Assembly (NCBI GenBank): GCA_021805445.1
Contig: JAJZFH010000012.1
Coordinates: forward strand, 1 to 49,662
DNA: 49,662 bases
Direction: 5' to 3'
Origin: Pseudomonadota bacterium
GTDB lineage: Bacteria > Pseudomonadota > Gammaproteobacteria > Burkholderiales > Ferrovaceae
The notes under the pieces were generated by a model. The model had not been told where the DNA came from, made no database searches, and saw nothing but the letters and a program-made list of their open reading frames with translations. The position numbers and the translations under genes are program-made. Positions 8,483 through 18,702 of this stretch are shown piece after piece; the stretch's first letter is position 1; every line of letters starts with the position of its first letter.

Positions 8483-9936
8483 CAGGAATGTGCTCCCACT
8501 GAAGCAGGAGACTTTGCTGAATCAGGGGAATCCGACCACCCGCCGCCCAGTGCCTTGACCAGAACGATACTGCTCGCCAAAGCCCGCAAACGCAATTGAG
8601 TCGCTCCGGTCAAGGCCAGGGCCACAGCCCGCTCAGCCTGCAGTACCTCGAAGCGGTTGGTCAGCCCTCCCTCAAAACTCAGACGAGCCTGTTCCAAAGC
8701 CTGCTGCGCTGCCTCGCTGGCTCCACGCGCGGCCTCCGCTTCCGTTTCCAATTCGCGCAGGGCCACCAGTTGATCTTCCACTTCACGCCACGCCCCCAGC
8801 ACGGTATTCCGATAATTAGCCACGCTCTCTTCCCACTGGGCTCGTGCCAAGTCATTGGCCGCCGCGATCTGCCCCCCATTAAACAGGGGCAACGACAAAG
8901 TGGGACCGAATGACCATAAACGATTGGGGGCCACCAGCAATGGTCCATACCCCGTATTGCCATAGCCCGTATACCCTGTCAAATTAAAGACGGGAAACCA
9001 TGCAGCCTTGGCCACCCCGATATTGGCATTGGCGGCCTTCACTTTCTCTTCGGCACTGACCACGTCGGGACGCCGTTCCAACAAGACCGAAGGCATCCCC
9101 GGTACGGGATGCAAGGGAGGGGGTAATTCGTCACTCACTGGGGCAATATGAAATTCCTCGGGATTGCTTCCCACCAGAAGAGCAAGGGCGTGTTCCATCT
9201 GCTGGCGCTGCAGACGCAGTTCATTGAGTTGCTGGCGTGCCATCTGCCAATTCAGATCGGCCTGTGCCTGGTCCGGTACCGCCGCCTCGGCACCCGCCAC
9301 CAGAACGGCGGTCAGCGTACGGTTATCTGCCCAACTACGCACCAACCGTTCCGTCTCAAACAACTCCGCATCGAGCGCGCGCAACGATTCATAATCCAGC
9401 GCAATTTCGGCTTCCGTAGACAAGGCCAATGTAGCCAGATCGTCGGCACTGGCGCGGGCCTGAGCATCGGCAGCATGGGCTGCATTGCGCAAGGCTCCCC
9501 ATATATCCAGTTCGTAATTCAGATCCAGTTGCACCTGATTGGTCTGGAATGCAGGATAGTTTTGTACCGGAAAGATCATGGTATGTTCGGAAATTTTCGT
9601 TAATTGATGCGTGGTCGAAGCTCCCACCGTAGGCCACAGATTGGCCCATTGCTCCCGAGCCAATGAGCGCCCCTGGTCCAGACGTGCCAACGCCGCCAAT
9701 AAATTCTGGTTGGCCACCAACCCCGAATGTTCCAGGTCGTCCAATACCGGATCATGAAAGGCTTTCCACCAAGTTTGAGAGGCCTCCGTGACTTTGAAAG
9801 GCACCCAGTGCCCGTCCTCCGTCATTTTTTCATGGTATTGGGATGCAGTGGGCAAATCAGGACGAGTGTAAGAGGGGGCAAAGGAGCAACCCGATACCCC
9901 CGCCAAGACCAGCCACACCATCAGAACCTTTTTCAT
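8482..9936 (-). CDS. RND efflux outer-membrane lipoprotein (NodT/OprM type)
   Basis: The 484-residue outer-membrane factor is the exit duct of the tripartite pump. It has a lipoprotein signal ending in VSGC with Cys17 as the lipid site, then the long helical coiled regions and the internal repeat typical of TolC-like proteins (LLAALARLDQGRSLAREQW; LERRPDVVSAEEKVKAANA). Length is normal for the family. The start overlaps the adaptor stop by four bases and the stop overlaps the regulator start by one, so all are translationally coupled. It would form trimers spanning the outer membrane and periplasm. Confidence 0.95.
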   Translation of the reverse strand: MKKVLMVWLVLAGVSGCSFAPSYTRPDLPTASQYHEKMTEDGHWVPFKVTEASQTWWKAFHDPVLDDLEHSGLVANQNLLAALARLDQGRSLAREQWANLWPTVGASTTHQLTKISEHTMIFPVQNYPAFQTNQVQLDLNYELDIWGALRNAAHAADAQARASADDLATLALSTEAEIALDYESLRALDAELFETERLVRSWADNRTLTAVLVAGAEAAVPDQAQADLNWQMARQQLNELRLQRQQMEHALALLVGSNPEEFHIAPVSDELPPPLHPVPGMPSVLLERRPDVVSAEEKVKAANANIGVAKAAWFPVFNLTGYTGYGNTGYGPLLVAPNRLWSFGPTLSLPLFNGGQIAAANDLARAQWEESVANYRNTVLGAWREVEDQLVALRELETEAEAARGASEAAQQALEQARLSFEGGLTNRFEVLQAERAVALALTGATQLRLRALASSIVLVKALGGGWSDSPDSAKSPASVGAHS

Positions 9937-11072
9937 GGTGCTTTCCTGGGCACACTGACCTCATGGGTCACGACCACCACCCCCTCAGACAAGGAATCAG
10001 GGGGACTCACCACCACCCGATCCGATGGACTGATCCCTGCCAGAATTTCGATGCGTTCACCCAGATCCCGTCCCACGATCACGGATTTCAAGGACACCAC
10101 CTGATGTTCATTCACTACGGCCACAGAAGTCCCACTGGCGCGAAACACCAACGTATTGGCAGGCAAGGTAACCGACTGCTGCGCAGCATGGCGAGGGAAA
10201 TGTACCTCTATATAACTACCCGGCAACAACGTTCCGCCCCCCAGGTTCAATTCCACCAACTCCGTATGATTGATAGGATCGATGGCTTGGGCATGGCGAA
10301 CCAATTGAGTGTTCCAGGTCCGCCCCGGAAAAGCACGTGCCTCGATGCGGACGGACCCACCTGCGGGAAGGGAAGACACCTCATCTTCCGGAACCGGGAT
10401 ATAGGCCCGCAGGCGCCGGGTATCTGCCAGGTGAAACAGTTCTGTCGCCTTGCCATTGGCCGATCCGCTGTCGATCATGGTTCCCACATCCACGTTGCGT
10501 GCGGTAATGATCCCGTCCACTGGAGCGACGATCTTGCGAAAGCGATCCAGCGCATGCAGTCGTTCCAGATTGGCCCGTGCCGCATCCAGCGCCGTCTTCC
10601 TGGCTTCCGCATCCAGACGTTTATTGTCTGCATCCTGGGGCGATACGGTCTTGGTTGGAAGGAGGGCTGCATACCGTTGCGCCGTCACTCGTGCCAGTTC
10701 CTCATTGGCCTCTGCCGTCCGCATCTCGGCTTCTGCCTGTGCTTCCTGTGCATCGATATCCGGGGTACTGATCTCGGCGATTTCTTGCCCGGCCTTGACC
10801 TTCTGCCCGATGTCCGCCGCCCAGTGTTTGAGGTACCCTGAGGTATGGGCATAAATCGGGGTTTCGGTCCAGGCCTGCAATTGGCCGGGAAGAACCAGAT
10901 CGGGCACATGATTTTCCGGCAGGGCATGAGTCACCTCCACCTGCCATTGAGCATCTGCCATCGAATTCTGGGCCAGGGCATTTTGAGCATGCAAACGGCT
11001 CATGATACCCCAAGCCGCAACCCCGACCGCCGCCAGAAAAATCAACCCACCAAAGAAACGAGAGGAAATCAT
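9933..11072 (-). CDS. RND efflux periplasmic adaptor (HlyD/MFP)
   Basis: The 379-residue membrane-fusion protein links permease and outer-membrane channel. Residues about 7–25 form an N-terminal membrane anchor or uncleaved signal. Then come the lipoyl half-motifs (GYLKHWAADIGQKVKAGQ and PVDGIITARNVDVGTMID) flanking a helical hairpin, and a beta-barrel and membrane-proximal region after residue 230. Length is standard. The start overlaps the permease stop by four bases (ATGA) and the stop overlaps the outer-membrane gene in the same way. The sequence does not tell whether the cargo is a drug, solvent or metal; no metal-binding His/Met-rich stretch is evident, which argues mildly against a heavy-metal pump. 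Confidence 0.95.
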   Translation of the reverse strand: MISSRFFGGLIFLAAVGVAAWGIMSRLHAQNALAQNSMADAQWQVEVTHALPENHVPDLVLPGQLQAWTETPIYAHTSGYLKHWAADIGQKVKAGQEIAEISTPDIDAQEAQAEAEMRTAEANEELARVTAQRYAALLPTKTVSPQDADNKRLDAEARKTALDAARANLERLHALDRFRKIVAPVDGIITARNVDVGTMIDSGSANGKATELFHLADTRRLRAYIPVPEDEVSSLPAGGSVRIEARAFPGRTWNTQLVRHAQAIDPINHTELVELNLGGGTLLPGSYIEVHFPRHAAQQSVTLPANTLVFRASGTSVAVVNEHQVVSLKSVIVGRDLGERIEILAGISPSDRVVVSPPDSLSEGVVVVTHEVSVPRKAP

Positions 11073-14000
11073 GACATGGTCCTTGAGGAAATCGAGCGTC
11101 CGGAACGAATCAAACTAAACAATACGGGCACGAGGAACAAGGTCGCCACGGTGGCAAATAGCAATCCTCCGATGACGGCACGCCCCAAGGGCGCATTCTG
11201 CTCTCCGCCTTCTCCCAGCCCCAGAGCCATGGGCAGCATCCCGATGACCATGGCCAAAGCCGTCATCAGCACCGGACGCAGGCGGGTACTGCCTGCCTCG
11301 AGCGCCGCCTCGAGCGCCGACAATCCCTCGGCCACACGCTCGCGGGCAAAACTGATCACCAGGATACTGTTGGCCGCTCCAACCCCCATACACATCACAG
11401 CTCCCGTCAGAGCAGGAACCGACAAGGTCGTGTGGGTAAGAAACAGCATCCACACGATCCCGGCCAATGCCGCAGGCAAAGCGCCAATGATGATGAGCGG
11501 GTCGATCCACGACTGAAAGTTCACCACGATGAGCAAATACACCAGCACGATAGCGCTCAAAAGCCCCCATTCCAGACTGCTAAAGGAGTCACGCATGGTT
11601 TGTACCTGTCCGCGCACGATCACCTGCGTCCCTTTGGGCAGATACTGTTGATTTTCATGAATGATTTCCTGAATGCGTTTCGCCACCGTACCCAGATCGG
11701 TGCCCTGAACCGCCCCAAAAATATCGATGGCTGGTTTCACATTGTAATGGCTGACCACGGCGGGCCCCACACCGTGACGAAAAGTGGCCAGATTAGCCAG
11801 GATTTGAGGGGGCACCATGGGCGAGGCCACAGTAATGGGCAATTGACCCAGATCGCCCACCGACTGCAGACGATATTGCGGCATCTGTGCCGACACGTTG
11901 TACTGCACACCATTTTTTGGGTTGGTCCAGAAACTGGGTGCCGTCTGAAAACTTCCTGACAGGGAAGTCATGAGGTTGGTGGCGATGTCCTGCTCCGTAT
12001 AGCCCAGGGTCTGGGCAAGATCACGATTCACCTCGACCTCCACCTGAGGGTAGTCGAAGGGCTGCTGGATGCGTAGGTCCACGGCGCCCGGCACCCTCTT
12101 CAGTTGGGCCAGCAAGCGATTGGCAAAGGCCCGGTTCTCCGCAAGGCGAATCCCCGAGATTTGCACATCCAGAGGGGCAGGCAAGCCAAAATTCAGGATC
12201 TGGCTGACGATGTCTGCGGGCAGGAATGCAAAGGAAACGGTCGGAAAATCCTTGTGCAATACCTTTCTCAAGTTACGCACCACTTCCGGGGTGGGCACAT
12301 GCCCCTTGCCCAACGTGATGAAAATGTCCGCATCCCCCGGCCCGATGGGTGCGGATGTACTGTAGGACAAATTGATCCCACTGTAAGGCAGCCCCACCAC
12401 ATCCACTTGAGTATCCAACTGCTTACCCACATGACGACGGATATCTTGCTCCACTTGGTCACACAAGGCCGTCGTGTCCTCGATACGCGTGCCACTGGGG
12501 GCGCGCAAATGCAACTTGATCTGACCTGCATCCACCTCCGGAAAAAAATTCTCTCCAATCCACGGATACAACAGGAATGACAACCCCACCACCCCATAGA
12601 ACATCACCATGAAGCGACGCGGACGGGCGCGCAATACCCCTTCCAGACGGACATGATAAGCCGCCCGCAACCGGTTGAACCCTGCCTCGAAACGCTGCTG
12701 GATGACAGCACCCAGATGGCGCGCAGGCACCCCATGTTCCTGATGCAACCAATATTTGGCCAAGGTCGGTACCAGGGTCCGGGACAATATCCAGGAGGCC
12801 AACATGGCAAATACCACCGCTTCTGCCAAAGGCACGAAAAGGTAATGGGCTACCCCGGTGAGCAGGAACATGGGAATAAAGACGATGCAGATGGCCAAGG
12901 TGGACACCAGAGAGGGCATGGCGATCTGACGCGCACCATCCAGAATGGCGGTTTCGGTATCCTTGCCCTGCTCCAGGTGCCAGTTGATGTTTTCGATGGC
13001 CACTGTGGCATCATCCACCAAAATCCCCACAGCCAGGGCCAAACCGCCCAAGGTCATGATATTGATGGTCTCTCCCAACCAGGACAGCACAATCAGGGAC
13101 ACCAGCACGGAAAGAGGAATGGAAACGGTGATGATCAGGGTACTGCGCCACGATCCCAAAAAAAGCAGGATCATGAGCCCCGTCAAAGCCGCTGCGATCA
13201 ACCCTTCACGCACCACCCCGTCAATCGCTGCCGTCACAAACAGAGACTGGTCTCCCGTGGTATGGATGTGCATGCCCTGCGGCATATCTGCCCGCACCTG
13301 GGGCAGGAGACCCTTGATGCTGTCGATGATCGTCAGGGTGGATGCCGACCCGGTCTTGAGCACACTCATCAGCACGGCTCGATGCCCGTCCACCCTCACC
13401 ACATTGGTCTGCGGAAGTGCCCCGTCATAGACATGGGCCACATCCCGGATATGAATCAGCGCCCCGGAAGGTGTACGCAAAGGAATACCATTCAACTGAT
13501 CGATATCCGGGAAACTGGCGTTCAATTTCACCACGTATTCCCAATGGGCAATTTTTTCCGTTCCGGCCGGGACGATCAGGTTCTGGGTGGACAAGGCGCG
13601 CGTCACGTCATTGGCCGACAAACCATAGGTCCTCAACGCCGCCGGTTCCAGATCCACCTGCACCTGGCGCATCTGCCCACCATAGGGGTAAGGAAGAGAG
13701 GCACCGGCCACGGTCGCCAACTGGGTACGAATGAAGTTATTCCCGAAATCGAACAACTGGCCTTCCGTCAGGCGCGAACTGTCCAGAGCCAACTGGATGA
13801 CCGGTACACTGGAAGCGTTGTAGGCCAGAATGAAGGGAGGGGTCATACCCGGAGGCATCTGGCGCAAAAGGGTCTGAGAAATGGAAGTGATCTGCGCGAC
13901 GGCCAGATCCTCGTTGACCCGGGGCTGGAAGAAATACTTCACCACCGCGATCCCATTCAGCGACTGGGACTCGATATGCTCGATGTCATTGACCGTGGTA

Positions 14001-14215
14001 GTGGCCACCCGTTCGGTAAACGACGTGATGTGGTCGGCCATGTCCTGGGGCGGCATGCCCGAATAATTCCATACCACCGATACCACCGGAATATTGATAT
14101 TGGGCAGGATGTCCGTCGGCGTGCGACGAATGCTGAATACCCCCAGCAGCACGATCAGCAACGCCATCACCAGAAAGGTATGAGGGCGCTGCAGGGCGAG
14201 ACGAACGATCCACAT
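11069..14215 (-). CDS. RND efflux permease (HAE1-like)
   Basis: The 1048-residue inner-membrane proton antiporter is the motor of the pump. It shows the RND layout: TM1 at about 12–30, a large periplasmic loop, TM2–6, a second loop and TM8–12. The TM4 motif GILVDDATVAIENI places Asp401/Asp402 at the proton-relay positions equivalent to AcrB Asp407/Asp408. Length and motifs resemble HAE1/MdtB-type exporters rather than CzcA metal pumps. It is the first gene of the operon, transcribed from a strong promoter at 14245–14273 with a 5' leader of only about 20 bases and a weak ribosome-binding site. Substrate cannot be read from the sequence. Confidence 0.95.
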   Translation of the reverse strand: MWIVRLALQRPHTFLVMALLIVLLGVFSIRRTPTDILPNINIPVVSVVWNYSGMPPQDMADHITSFTERVATTTVNDIEHIESQSLNGIAVVKYFFQPRVNEDLAVAQITSISQTLLRQMPPGMTPPFILAYNASSVPVIQLALDSSRLTEGQLFDFGNNFIRTQLATVAGASLPYPYGGQMRQVQVDLEPAALRTYGLSANDVTRALSTQNLIVPAGTEKIAHWEYVVKLNASFPDIDQLNGIPLRTPSGALIHIRDVAHVYDGALPQTNVVRVDGHRAVLMSVLKTGSASTLTIIDSIKGLLPQVRADMPQGMHIHTTGDQSLFVTAAIDGVVREGLIAAALTGLMILLFLGSWRSTLIITVSIPLSVLVSLIVLSWLGETINIMTLGGLALAVGILVDDATVAIENINWHLEQGKDTETAILDGARQIAMPSLVSTLAICIVFIPMFLLTGVAHYLFVPLAEAVVFAMLASWILSRTLVPTLAKYWLHQEHGVPARHLGAVIQQRFEAGFNRLRAAYHVRLEGVLRARPRRFMVMFYGVVGLSFLLYPWIGENFFPEVDAGQIKLHLRAPSGTRIEDTTALCDQVEQDIRRHVGKQLDTQVDVVGLPYSGINLSYSTSAPIGPGDADIFITLGKGHVPTPEVVRNLRKVLHKDFPTVSFAFLPADIVSQILNFGLPAPLDVQISGIRLAENRAFANRLLAQLKRVPGAVDLRIQQPFDYPQVEVEVNRDLAQTLGYTEQDIATNLMTSLSGSFQTAPSFWTNPKNGVQYNVSAQMPQYRLQSVGDLGQLPITVASPMVPPQILANLATFRHGVGPAVVSHYNVKPAIDIFGAVQGTDLGTVAKRIQEIIHENQQYLPKGTQVIVRGQVQTMRDSFSSLEWGLLSAIVLVYLLIVVNFQSWIDPLIIIGALPAALAGIVWMLFLTHTTLSVPALTGAVMCMGVGAANSILVISFARERVAEGLSALEAALEAGSTRLRPVLMTALAMVIGMLPMALGLGEGGEQNAPLGRAVIGGLLFATVATLFLVPVLFSLIRSGRSISSRTMS

Positions 14216-14244
14216 GGCAGGAAGACCCGAAACCGAAAAGCCCG

Positions 14245-14273
14245 ATTATAGATTATCGATAATCAATCGTCAA
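14245..14273 (-). promoter_or_regulatory. Sigma-70 promoter of the RND efflux operon
   Basis: On the minus strand TTGACG (14268–14273) is followed by a 17-base spacer and a perfect TATAAT (14245–14250). Transcription should start near 14238, about 23 bases before the permease ATG. A promoter this close to consensus needs a repressor, and its whole spacer is filled by a palindrome. Confidence 0.82.
14251..14264. promoter_or_regulatory. Palindromic operator, candidate GntR site
   Basis: GATTATCGATAATC is a perfect 14-base palindrome between the -35 and -10 boxes of the efflux promoter. A dimer bound there would block RNA polymerase. The GntR/FCD regulator at the end of the same operon is the natural candidate; that pairing is inference. 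Confidence 0.6.
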
Positions 14274-14325
14274 AACAATTAAACCGGATCTCTCGTGAAC
14301 CCGACAATGGCTGACACTCCATCAT

Positions 14326-14967
14326 TCAGGCAAAAACCCAAGGCTCCTGCTTGGCCCGGCGTTCTTCATAGGCACGTATCTCATCGGCATGTTGCAAGGT
14401 CAACCCGATTTCATCCAACCCGCGCAGCAGGCATTCCTTACGAAACCCATCCACGCTGAATTCAAAAACCTTTCCGGCCGGAGTCGTCAGAGTCTGCGCA
14501 GACAAATCCACCTTCAATCGATAGCCTTCGGTCGCCCCCACTTCCTTGAACAGAAATTCAACTATTTCTTCTTTTTGAACAATAGGAAGCAACCCATTCT
14601 TAAAGCAATTATTAAAGAAAATATCGGCAAAACTGGGGGCGATGATCACTCGAAACCCATAGTCATCCAGCGCCCAGGGGGCATGTTCGCGGCTCGAACC
14701 ACAACCAAAGTTCTCCCGGGCCAGGAGGATCTGCCCCCCTTGATAGCGGGCTTGGTTGAGGACAAAGTCAGGATTCAGGGGACGCAAACGATTGTCCTGT
14801 CCAGGCTGACCTTCGTCCAGATAACGCCAGGCATCAAACAGATTGGGACCAAAACCGGCACGATGAATGGATTTGAGAAATTGCTTGGGAATGAGGGCAT
14901 CGGTATCCACATTGGCCCGGTCGAGGGGCACCACGAGACCGTTCAGGGGGACGAAGGCACGCATCAA
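14326..14967 (-). CDS. leuD: 3-isopropylmalate dehydratase small subunit
   Basis: The 213-residue LeuD is the swivelling domain of isopropylmalate isomerase in leucine synthesis; with LeuC it converts 2- to 3-isopropylmalate. Landmarks are [18 protein letters not shown] near the N-terminus and [15 protein letters not shown] around residue 85, the substrate-binding loop. The start overlaps the leuC stop by four bases, so the subunits are made in a fixed ratio. leuB and leuA are not in the window. The efflux promoter lies in the 110 bases downstream and no terminator is obvious between them, so some read-through into the pump is possible. Confidence 0.97.
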   Translation of the reverse strand: MMRAFVPLNGLVVPLDRANVDTDALIPKQFLKSIHRAGFGPNLFDAWRYLDEGQPGQDNRLRPLNPDFVLNQARYQGGQILLARENFGCGSSREHAPWALDDYGFRVIIAPSFADIFFNNCFKNGLLPIVQKEEIVEFLFKEVGATEGYRLKVDLSAQTLTTPAGKVFEFSVDGFRKECLLRGLDEIGLTLQHADEIRAYEERRAKQEPWVFA

Positions 14968-16367
14968 AAGTTCTCCCGAATATCGACAAAATGTCCTGCA
15001 ATGGCGGCAGCAGCGGCCATCTGTGGACTGACCAGATGGGTACGCCCACCCGTTCCCTGGCGCCCTTCAAAATTCCGGTTGGAGGTGGAGGCACAACGCT
15101 CCCCCGGGCTGAGGCGGTCCTCATTCATACCCAGACACATCGAACAGCCAGGATGGCGCCATTCAAAACCTGCCGCAAGAAATATCCGATCCAATCCCTC
15201 GGCTTCTGCCTGCGCCTTGACCAGTCCGGAACCTGGAACCACCATGGCCAATTTGATGTTGGCCGCCACATGCCTGCCCTTCACGACTGCCGCCGCTGCG
15301 CGCAGGTCCTCGATGCGGGAATTGGTACAGGAACCAATGAAGATCTTGTCCAGGGAAATCCGGATCATGGGCGTATTGGCGTTCAACCCCATGTAACTCA
15401 AGGCCCGTTCCATGCTCTGACGACGCACCGGATCCGTTTCCAGACGGGGATCTGGCACCTGTCCTGTCACGCTTACCACCATTTCAGGCGAAGTTCCCCA
15501 AGTCACCAGGGGTTCAATATGCTGAGCCGACAAAGTGACTTCCTTGTCGAACGCCGCTCCCTCATCGCTGTGCAGGGTGCGCCAATAGGAGACGGCCTGG
15601 TCCCACTGAGCATCGGATGGAGCATGGGGACGCCCCTCCAGGTAAGCAAAGGTAACCTCATCGGCACCGATCAAACCTGCTCGGGCCCCCGCTTCGATGG
15701 CCATATTGCACAGAGTCATCCGTCCTTCCATGCTGAGCCCCCGGATGACCTCCCCCGCAAACTCGATGGCATATCCCGTACCCCCGGCAGTGCCGATATG
15801 CCCAATGATGTAGAGAGCCACATCTTTGGCCGTCACGCCTTCCGCCAGAGTCCCGTCCACAGTGACGCGCAGGGTTCTGGAGCGGCGCGCCACCAAAGTC
15901 TGGGTGGCCATGACATGTTCCACTTCGGAGGTGCCGATGCCAAAAGCCAAGGCAGCAAAAGCCCCATGCGTGCTGGTATGGGAATCCCCGCAAACCACTG
16001 TCATGCCCGGCAGGGTAGCCCCCTGCTCCGGCCCCATGACATGCACGATACCCTGACGCTGATCACCCATGGGATACAGCGTTACTCCGAAGGACTGACA
16101 ATTCCGGCTCAAGGTTTCCACCTGCAGACGCGAGACGGGATCATGAATCTCCGTCTGGGTGACCGTCGGCGTATTATGATCCGCAGTAGCCACGATACTC
16201 CGCTTCCGCCATAGGGGTCGTTCTCCCAGAGTCAAACCCTCGAAGGCTTGTGGGCTGGTCACCTCATGAACGAGATGGCGATCGATGTACAACAATGTCG
16301 TGCCATCGCTTTCTTCACGCACCACATGGGCCTGCCATAACTTGTCATAAAGGGTTTGAGCCGTCAT
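14964..16367 (-). CDS. leuC: 3-isopropylmalate dehydratase large subunit
   Basis: The 467-residue catalytic subunit is an aconitase-family [4Fe-4S] enzyme. The three cluster ligands are visible as Cys347 (GSCTNSR), Cys408 and Cys411 (GCSMCLGM), the same spacing as in characterised LeuC. I start it at the ATG of [11 protein letters not shown], which has GAGG nine bases upstream; an in-frame TTG two codons earlier is also open. It is transcribed with leuD and divergently from the LD-carboxypeptidase gene. The 139-base gap between them shows no leucine-rich leader peptide, so classical leu attenuation is not evident. Confidence 0.97.
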   Translation of the reverse strand: MTAQTLYDKLWQAHVVREESDGTTLLYIDRHLVHEVTSPQAFEGLTLGERPLWRKRSIVATADHNTPTVTQTEIHDPVSRLQVETLSRNCQSFGVTLYPMGDQRQGIVHVMGPEQGATLPGMTVVCGDSHTSTHGAFAALAFGIGTSEVEHVMATQTLVARRSRTLRVTVDGTLAEGVTAKDVALYIIGHIGTAGGTGYAIEFAGEVIRGLSMEGRMTLCNMAIEAGARAGLIGADEVTFAYLEGRPHAPSDAQWDQAVSYWRTLHSDEGAAFDKEVTLSAQHIEPLVTWGTSPEMVVSVTGQVPDPRLETDPVRRQSMERALSYMGLNANTPMIRISLDKIFIGSCTNSRIEDLRAAAAVVKGRHVAANIKLAMVVPGSGLVKAQAEAEGLDRIFLAAGFEWRHPGCSMCLGMNEDRLSPGERCASTSNRNFEGRQGTGGRTHLVSPQMAAAAAIAGHFVDIRENF

Positions 16368-16506
16368 CACCAAGATCCTCCACTGAGCCGGCCATTATGT
16401 CACAACTGCCAGAAGTCAGAAAACCCGAGACAATCAGAGAACGACTGCACAACGATTATCCAGGCCCCCCGATGACGGCCAACGAATTTCACGTTATATT
16501 TGAGCC

Positions 16507-17493
16507 ATGAACCTACAGTTACCCTACTTGCTCCCACCCAACCCTTCCCTGGGTCTATGCGCGCCTTCCGGCTTCCTGACCGAGCCCGGGGCTTTGGAAA
16601 TGGCCATCCTGTATTTCTCGGAACACGGTTGGACCGTGCGCGAAGGAACCCATATTCACAACCGACACGAATATTTTGCGGGGACCGATACCGAACGACT
16701 GGAAGACTTTCACGAACTGATCCATGATCCCAAGGTGGACGCCCTCATGGCTGCGCGCGGAGGCTACGGTTTGACGCGCCTGCTGCCCCATCTGGACTAT
16801 GATGCCATCGCCGCGGCCCGCAAACCCATCATCGGCTTCAGTGATGTCACGGCGCTTCATCTGGCAGTACTGGCGCAGACGGGACTGGTCACCTTTGCAG
16901 GCCCCATGGCTGCCCCCGATTTCGGACATCCCCATCGGAGCGCATTGCACCAGGACCATTTTTTACCCCTGCTGCAAAACGAAACCCACTCATCCCCCCT
17001 CATTCGTCTGCCTTTCACCGCTCATGAGGGAGCGGCTGGAATGCGCCTACGCCAGCAGATCGACAACGGACTGGAAGGAATCCTGTGGGGGGGCAACCTG
17101 TCCCTGGTGGCCCACCTGGTGGGGACCCCTTATCTACCCCGGATAGAGGAAGGCATCCTGTTTCTGGAAGAAGTGAATGAAGAGCCTTACATCATCGAGC
17201 GTTACCTGATGCAGTTGTACCATGCAGGCGTCTTCAATTCGGTGCGTGCCATCCTGTGGGGCCAGTTCAACCGGTGCGAACCCACCCATGCCTCGGCAGC
17301 ACCTTACACCCTGGAACAGGTGGTGGATTACCTGCAACATCTGGTCCCCATTCCCCTGTTGCAGAACCTTCCCTTTGGTCACGTGCGCGACAAACTCACC
17401 CTGCCGGTGGGAGGACGGGTACGGATCACATTGCCGGACCCAGCCCACTACCAGTTGCATTTCTCTCAATACGGCGTAACACGCACAGGTTGA
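16507..17493 (+). CDS. ldcA: Muramoyltetrapeptide LD-carboxypeptidase (S66 family)
   Basis: The 328-residue cytosolic serine peptidase removes the terminal D-Ala from the murein tetrapeptide during cell-wall recycling. The family frame is complete: the APSG motif near residue 20, AARGGYGLTRLLP at about 82–94, nucleophile Ser112 in GFSDVTALH, the Glu-rich FLEEVNEEPYIIER holding the catalytic Glu, and His in LPFGHVRDKLTLPVG near residue 299. Length is normal and no signal peptide is present. It is divergent from leuC and about 110 bases upstream of aroC on the same strand; that gap contains inverted repeats but no T-run. Confidence 0.93.
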   Translation: MNLQLPYLLPPNPSLGLCAPSGFLTEPGALEMAILYFSEHGWTVREGTHIHNRHEYFAGTDTERLEDFHELIHDPKVDALMAARGGYGLTRLLPHLDYDAIAAARKPIIGFSDVTALHLAVLAQTGLVTFAGPMAAPDFGHPHRSALHQDHFLPLLQNETHSSPLIRLPFTAHEGAAGMRLRQQIDNGLEGILWGGNLSLVAHLVGTPYLPRIEEGILFLEEVNEEPYIIERYLMQLYHAGVFNSVRAILWGQFNRCEPTHASAAPYTLEQVVDYLQHLVPIPLLQNLPFGHVRDKLTLPVGGRVRITLPDPAHYQLHFSQYGVTRTG

Positions 17494-17604
17494 AGGAAAC
17501 CGACCGCCGAACTGCGGTGTTCGGAATCCCCACAAATCGGGAGATTCCGCAGACCTCACCGCAAAACTCCATGCTAAGATTCAACTTTTGTGCGAGGAAC
17601 GGGT

Positions 17605-18702
17605 ATGGCCGGTAATACATGGGGGCGAATGTTTTGTGTCACGACCTTTGGGGAAAGCCACGGCCCCGCACTGGGTGCCGTGATCGACGGGTGCCCACCC
17701 GGACTGCCCCTCAGCGCAGCCGACATCCAACCCGACCTGGATCGACGCAAACCTGGTACTTCCCGTCATGTCACCCAACGTCGCGAAACGGATCAGGTAC
17801 AGATCCTGTCCGGTGTCTTCGAAGGGGTCACTACGGGTACGCCCATTGCTCTCGTGATTCACAACGAAGACCAGCGCAGTCGTGATTACGATAAAATCGC
17901 CCAACAGTTCCGGCCTGGCCACGCCGATTACACCTATCTGCAGAAATACGGGCTGCGTGATCATCGCGGCGGCGGCCGTTCCTCTGCCCGGGAAACGGCG
18001 GCACGTGTGGCCGCTGGCGCCGTTGCCCGGAAATGGCTGACCCAGCGTTACGGCGTCACCATTCGTGGATACCTGTCCCAACTGGGGCCCATTCCCATCA
18101 CCGTCAAAGACTGGACCGCCATCGACCAAAATCCGTTTTTTTGCCCGGACCCGGATCTCATCCCCCAACTGGAATCGTTCATGGATGATCTGCGCAAGTC
18201 AGGAGACTCCGTGGGGGCGCGTCTCAGCGTGGTGGTCAGCGGTTTGCCCCCAGGATGGGGGGAACCCGTCTTTGACCGTCTGGATGCGGACATTGCCCAT
18301 GCGCTCATGTCCATCAATGCCGTGAAAGGCGTGGAAATTGGTGATGGGTTTGCCGTGGTGACCCAGCGCGGCACGGAACACGGTGATGAAATGACCCCGG
18401 ACGGGTTTCAAAGCAATCATGCCGGCGGGATTCTGGGCGGAATATCCACGGGACAGGATCTCATTGCCCACTTGGCCATCAAACCCACTTCGAGTATTCG
18501 CCTGCCTCGTCGTTCCCTTGACAGCCTGGGGCAAACCGTGGAAGTTCAGACCACCGGACGTCATGATCCCTGTGTCGGCATTCGTGCCACGCCCATCGTG
18601 GAAGCCATGATGGCCCTCGTGTTGATCGACCATGCGTTGCGCCAGCGCGCCCAGAACGGCGATGTCACGCCACCGTTGAAACCCTTTCCCCTCAGGGCTT
18701 GA
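17605..18702 (+). CDS. aroC: Chorismate synthase
   Basis: The 365-residue enzyme makes chorismate from EPSP, the last shikimate step, using reduced FMN. Signature stretches are [15 protein letters not shown] at the start, [19 protein letters not shown] near residue 120 and [14 protein letters not shown] near 275. I chose the ATG of [10 protein letters not shown], which has GAGGAACGGGT directly before it; a GTG five codons earlier is also in frame. The last 11 bases overlap the end of the convergent VirB10 gene, so the coding ends interlock. Confidence 0.97.
   Translation: MAGNTWGRMFCVTTFGESHGPALGAVIDGCPPGLPLSAADIQPDLDRRKPGTSRHVTQRRETDQVQILSGVFEGVTTGTPIALVIHNEDQRSRDYDKIAQQFRPGHADYTYLQKYGLRDHRGGGRSSARETAARVAAGAVARKWLTQRYGVTIRGYLSQLGPIPITVKDWTAIDQNPFFCPDPDLIPQLESFMDDLRKSGDSVGARLSVVVSGLPPGWGEPVFDRLDADIAHALMSINAVKGVEIGDGFAVVTQRGTEHGDEMTPDGFQSNHAGGILGGISTGQDLIAHLAIKPTSSIRLPRRSLDSLGQTVEVQTTGRHDPCVGIRATPIVEAMMALVLIDHALRQRAQNGDVTPPLKPFPLRA

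Noticed and set aside
12653-14251. Long plus-strand open frame (532 codons) opposite the RND permease
   Set aside because: Product is Gln/His/Gly-rich and low in typical protein pattern; it mirrors a well-conserved permease on the other strand.
14991-16214. Long plus-strand open frame opposite leuC
   Set aside because: leuC has every family motif; the opposite frame is a shadow from codon bias.
16368-16506. Leucine attenuator upstream of leuC
   Set aside because: No leucine-rich short ORF or terminator hairpin was found in the gap.
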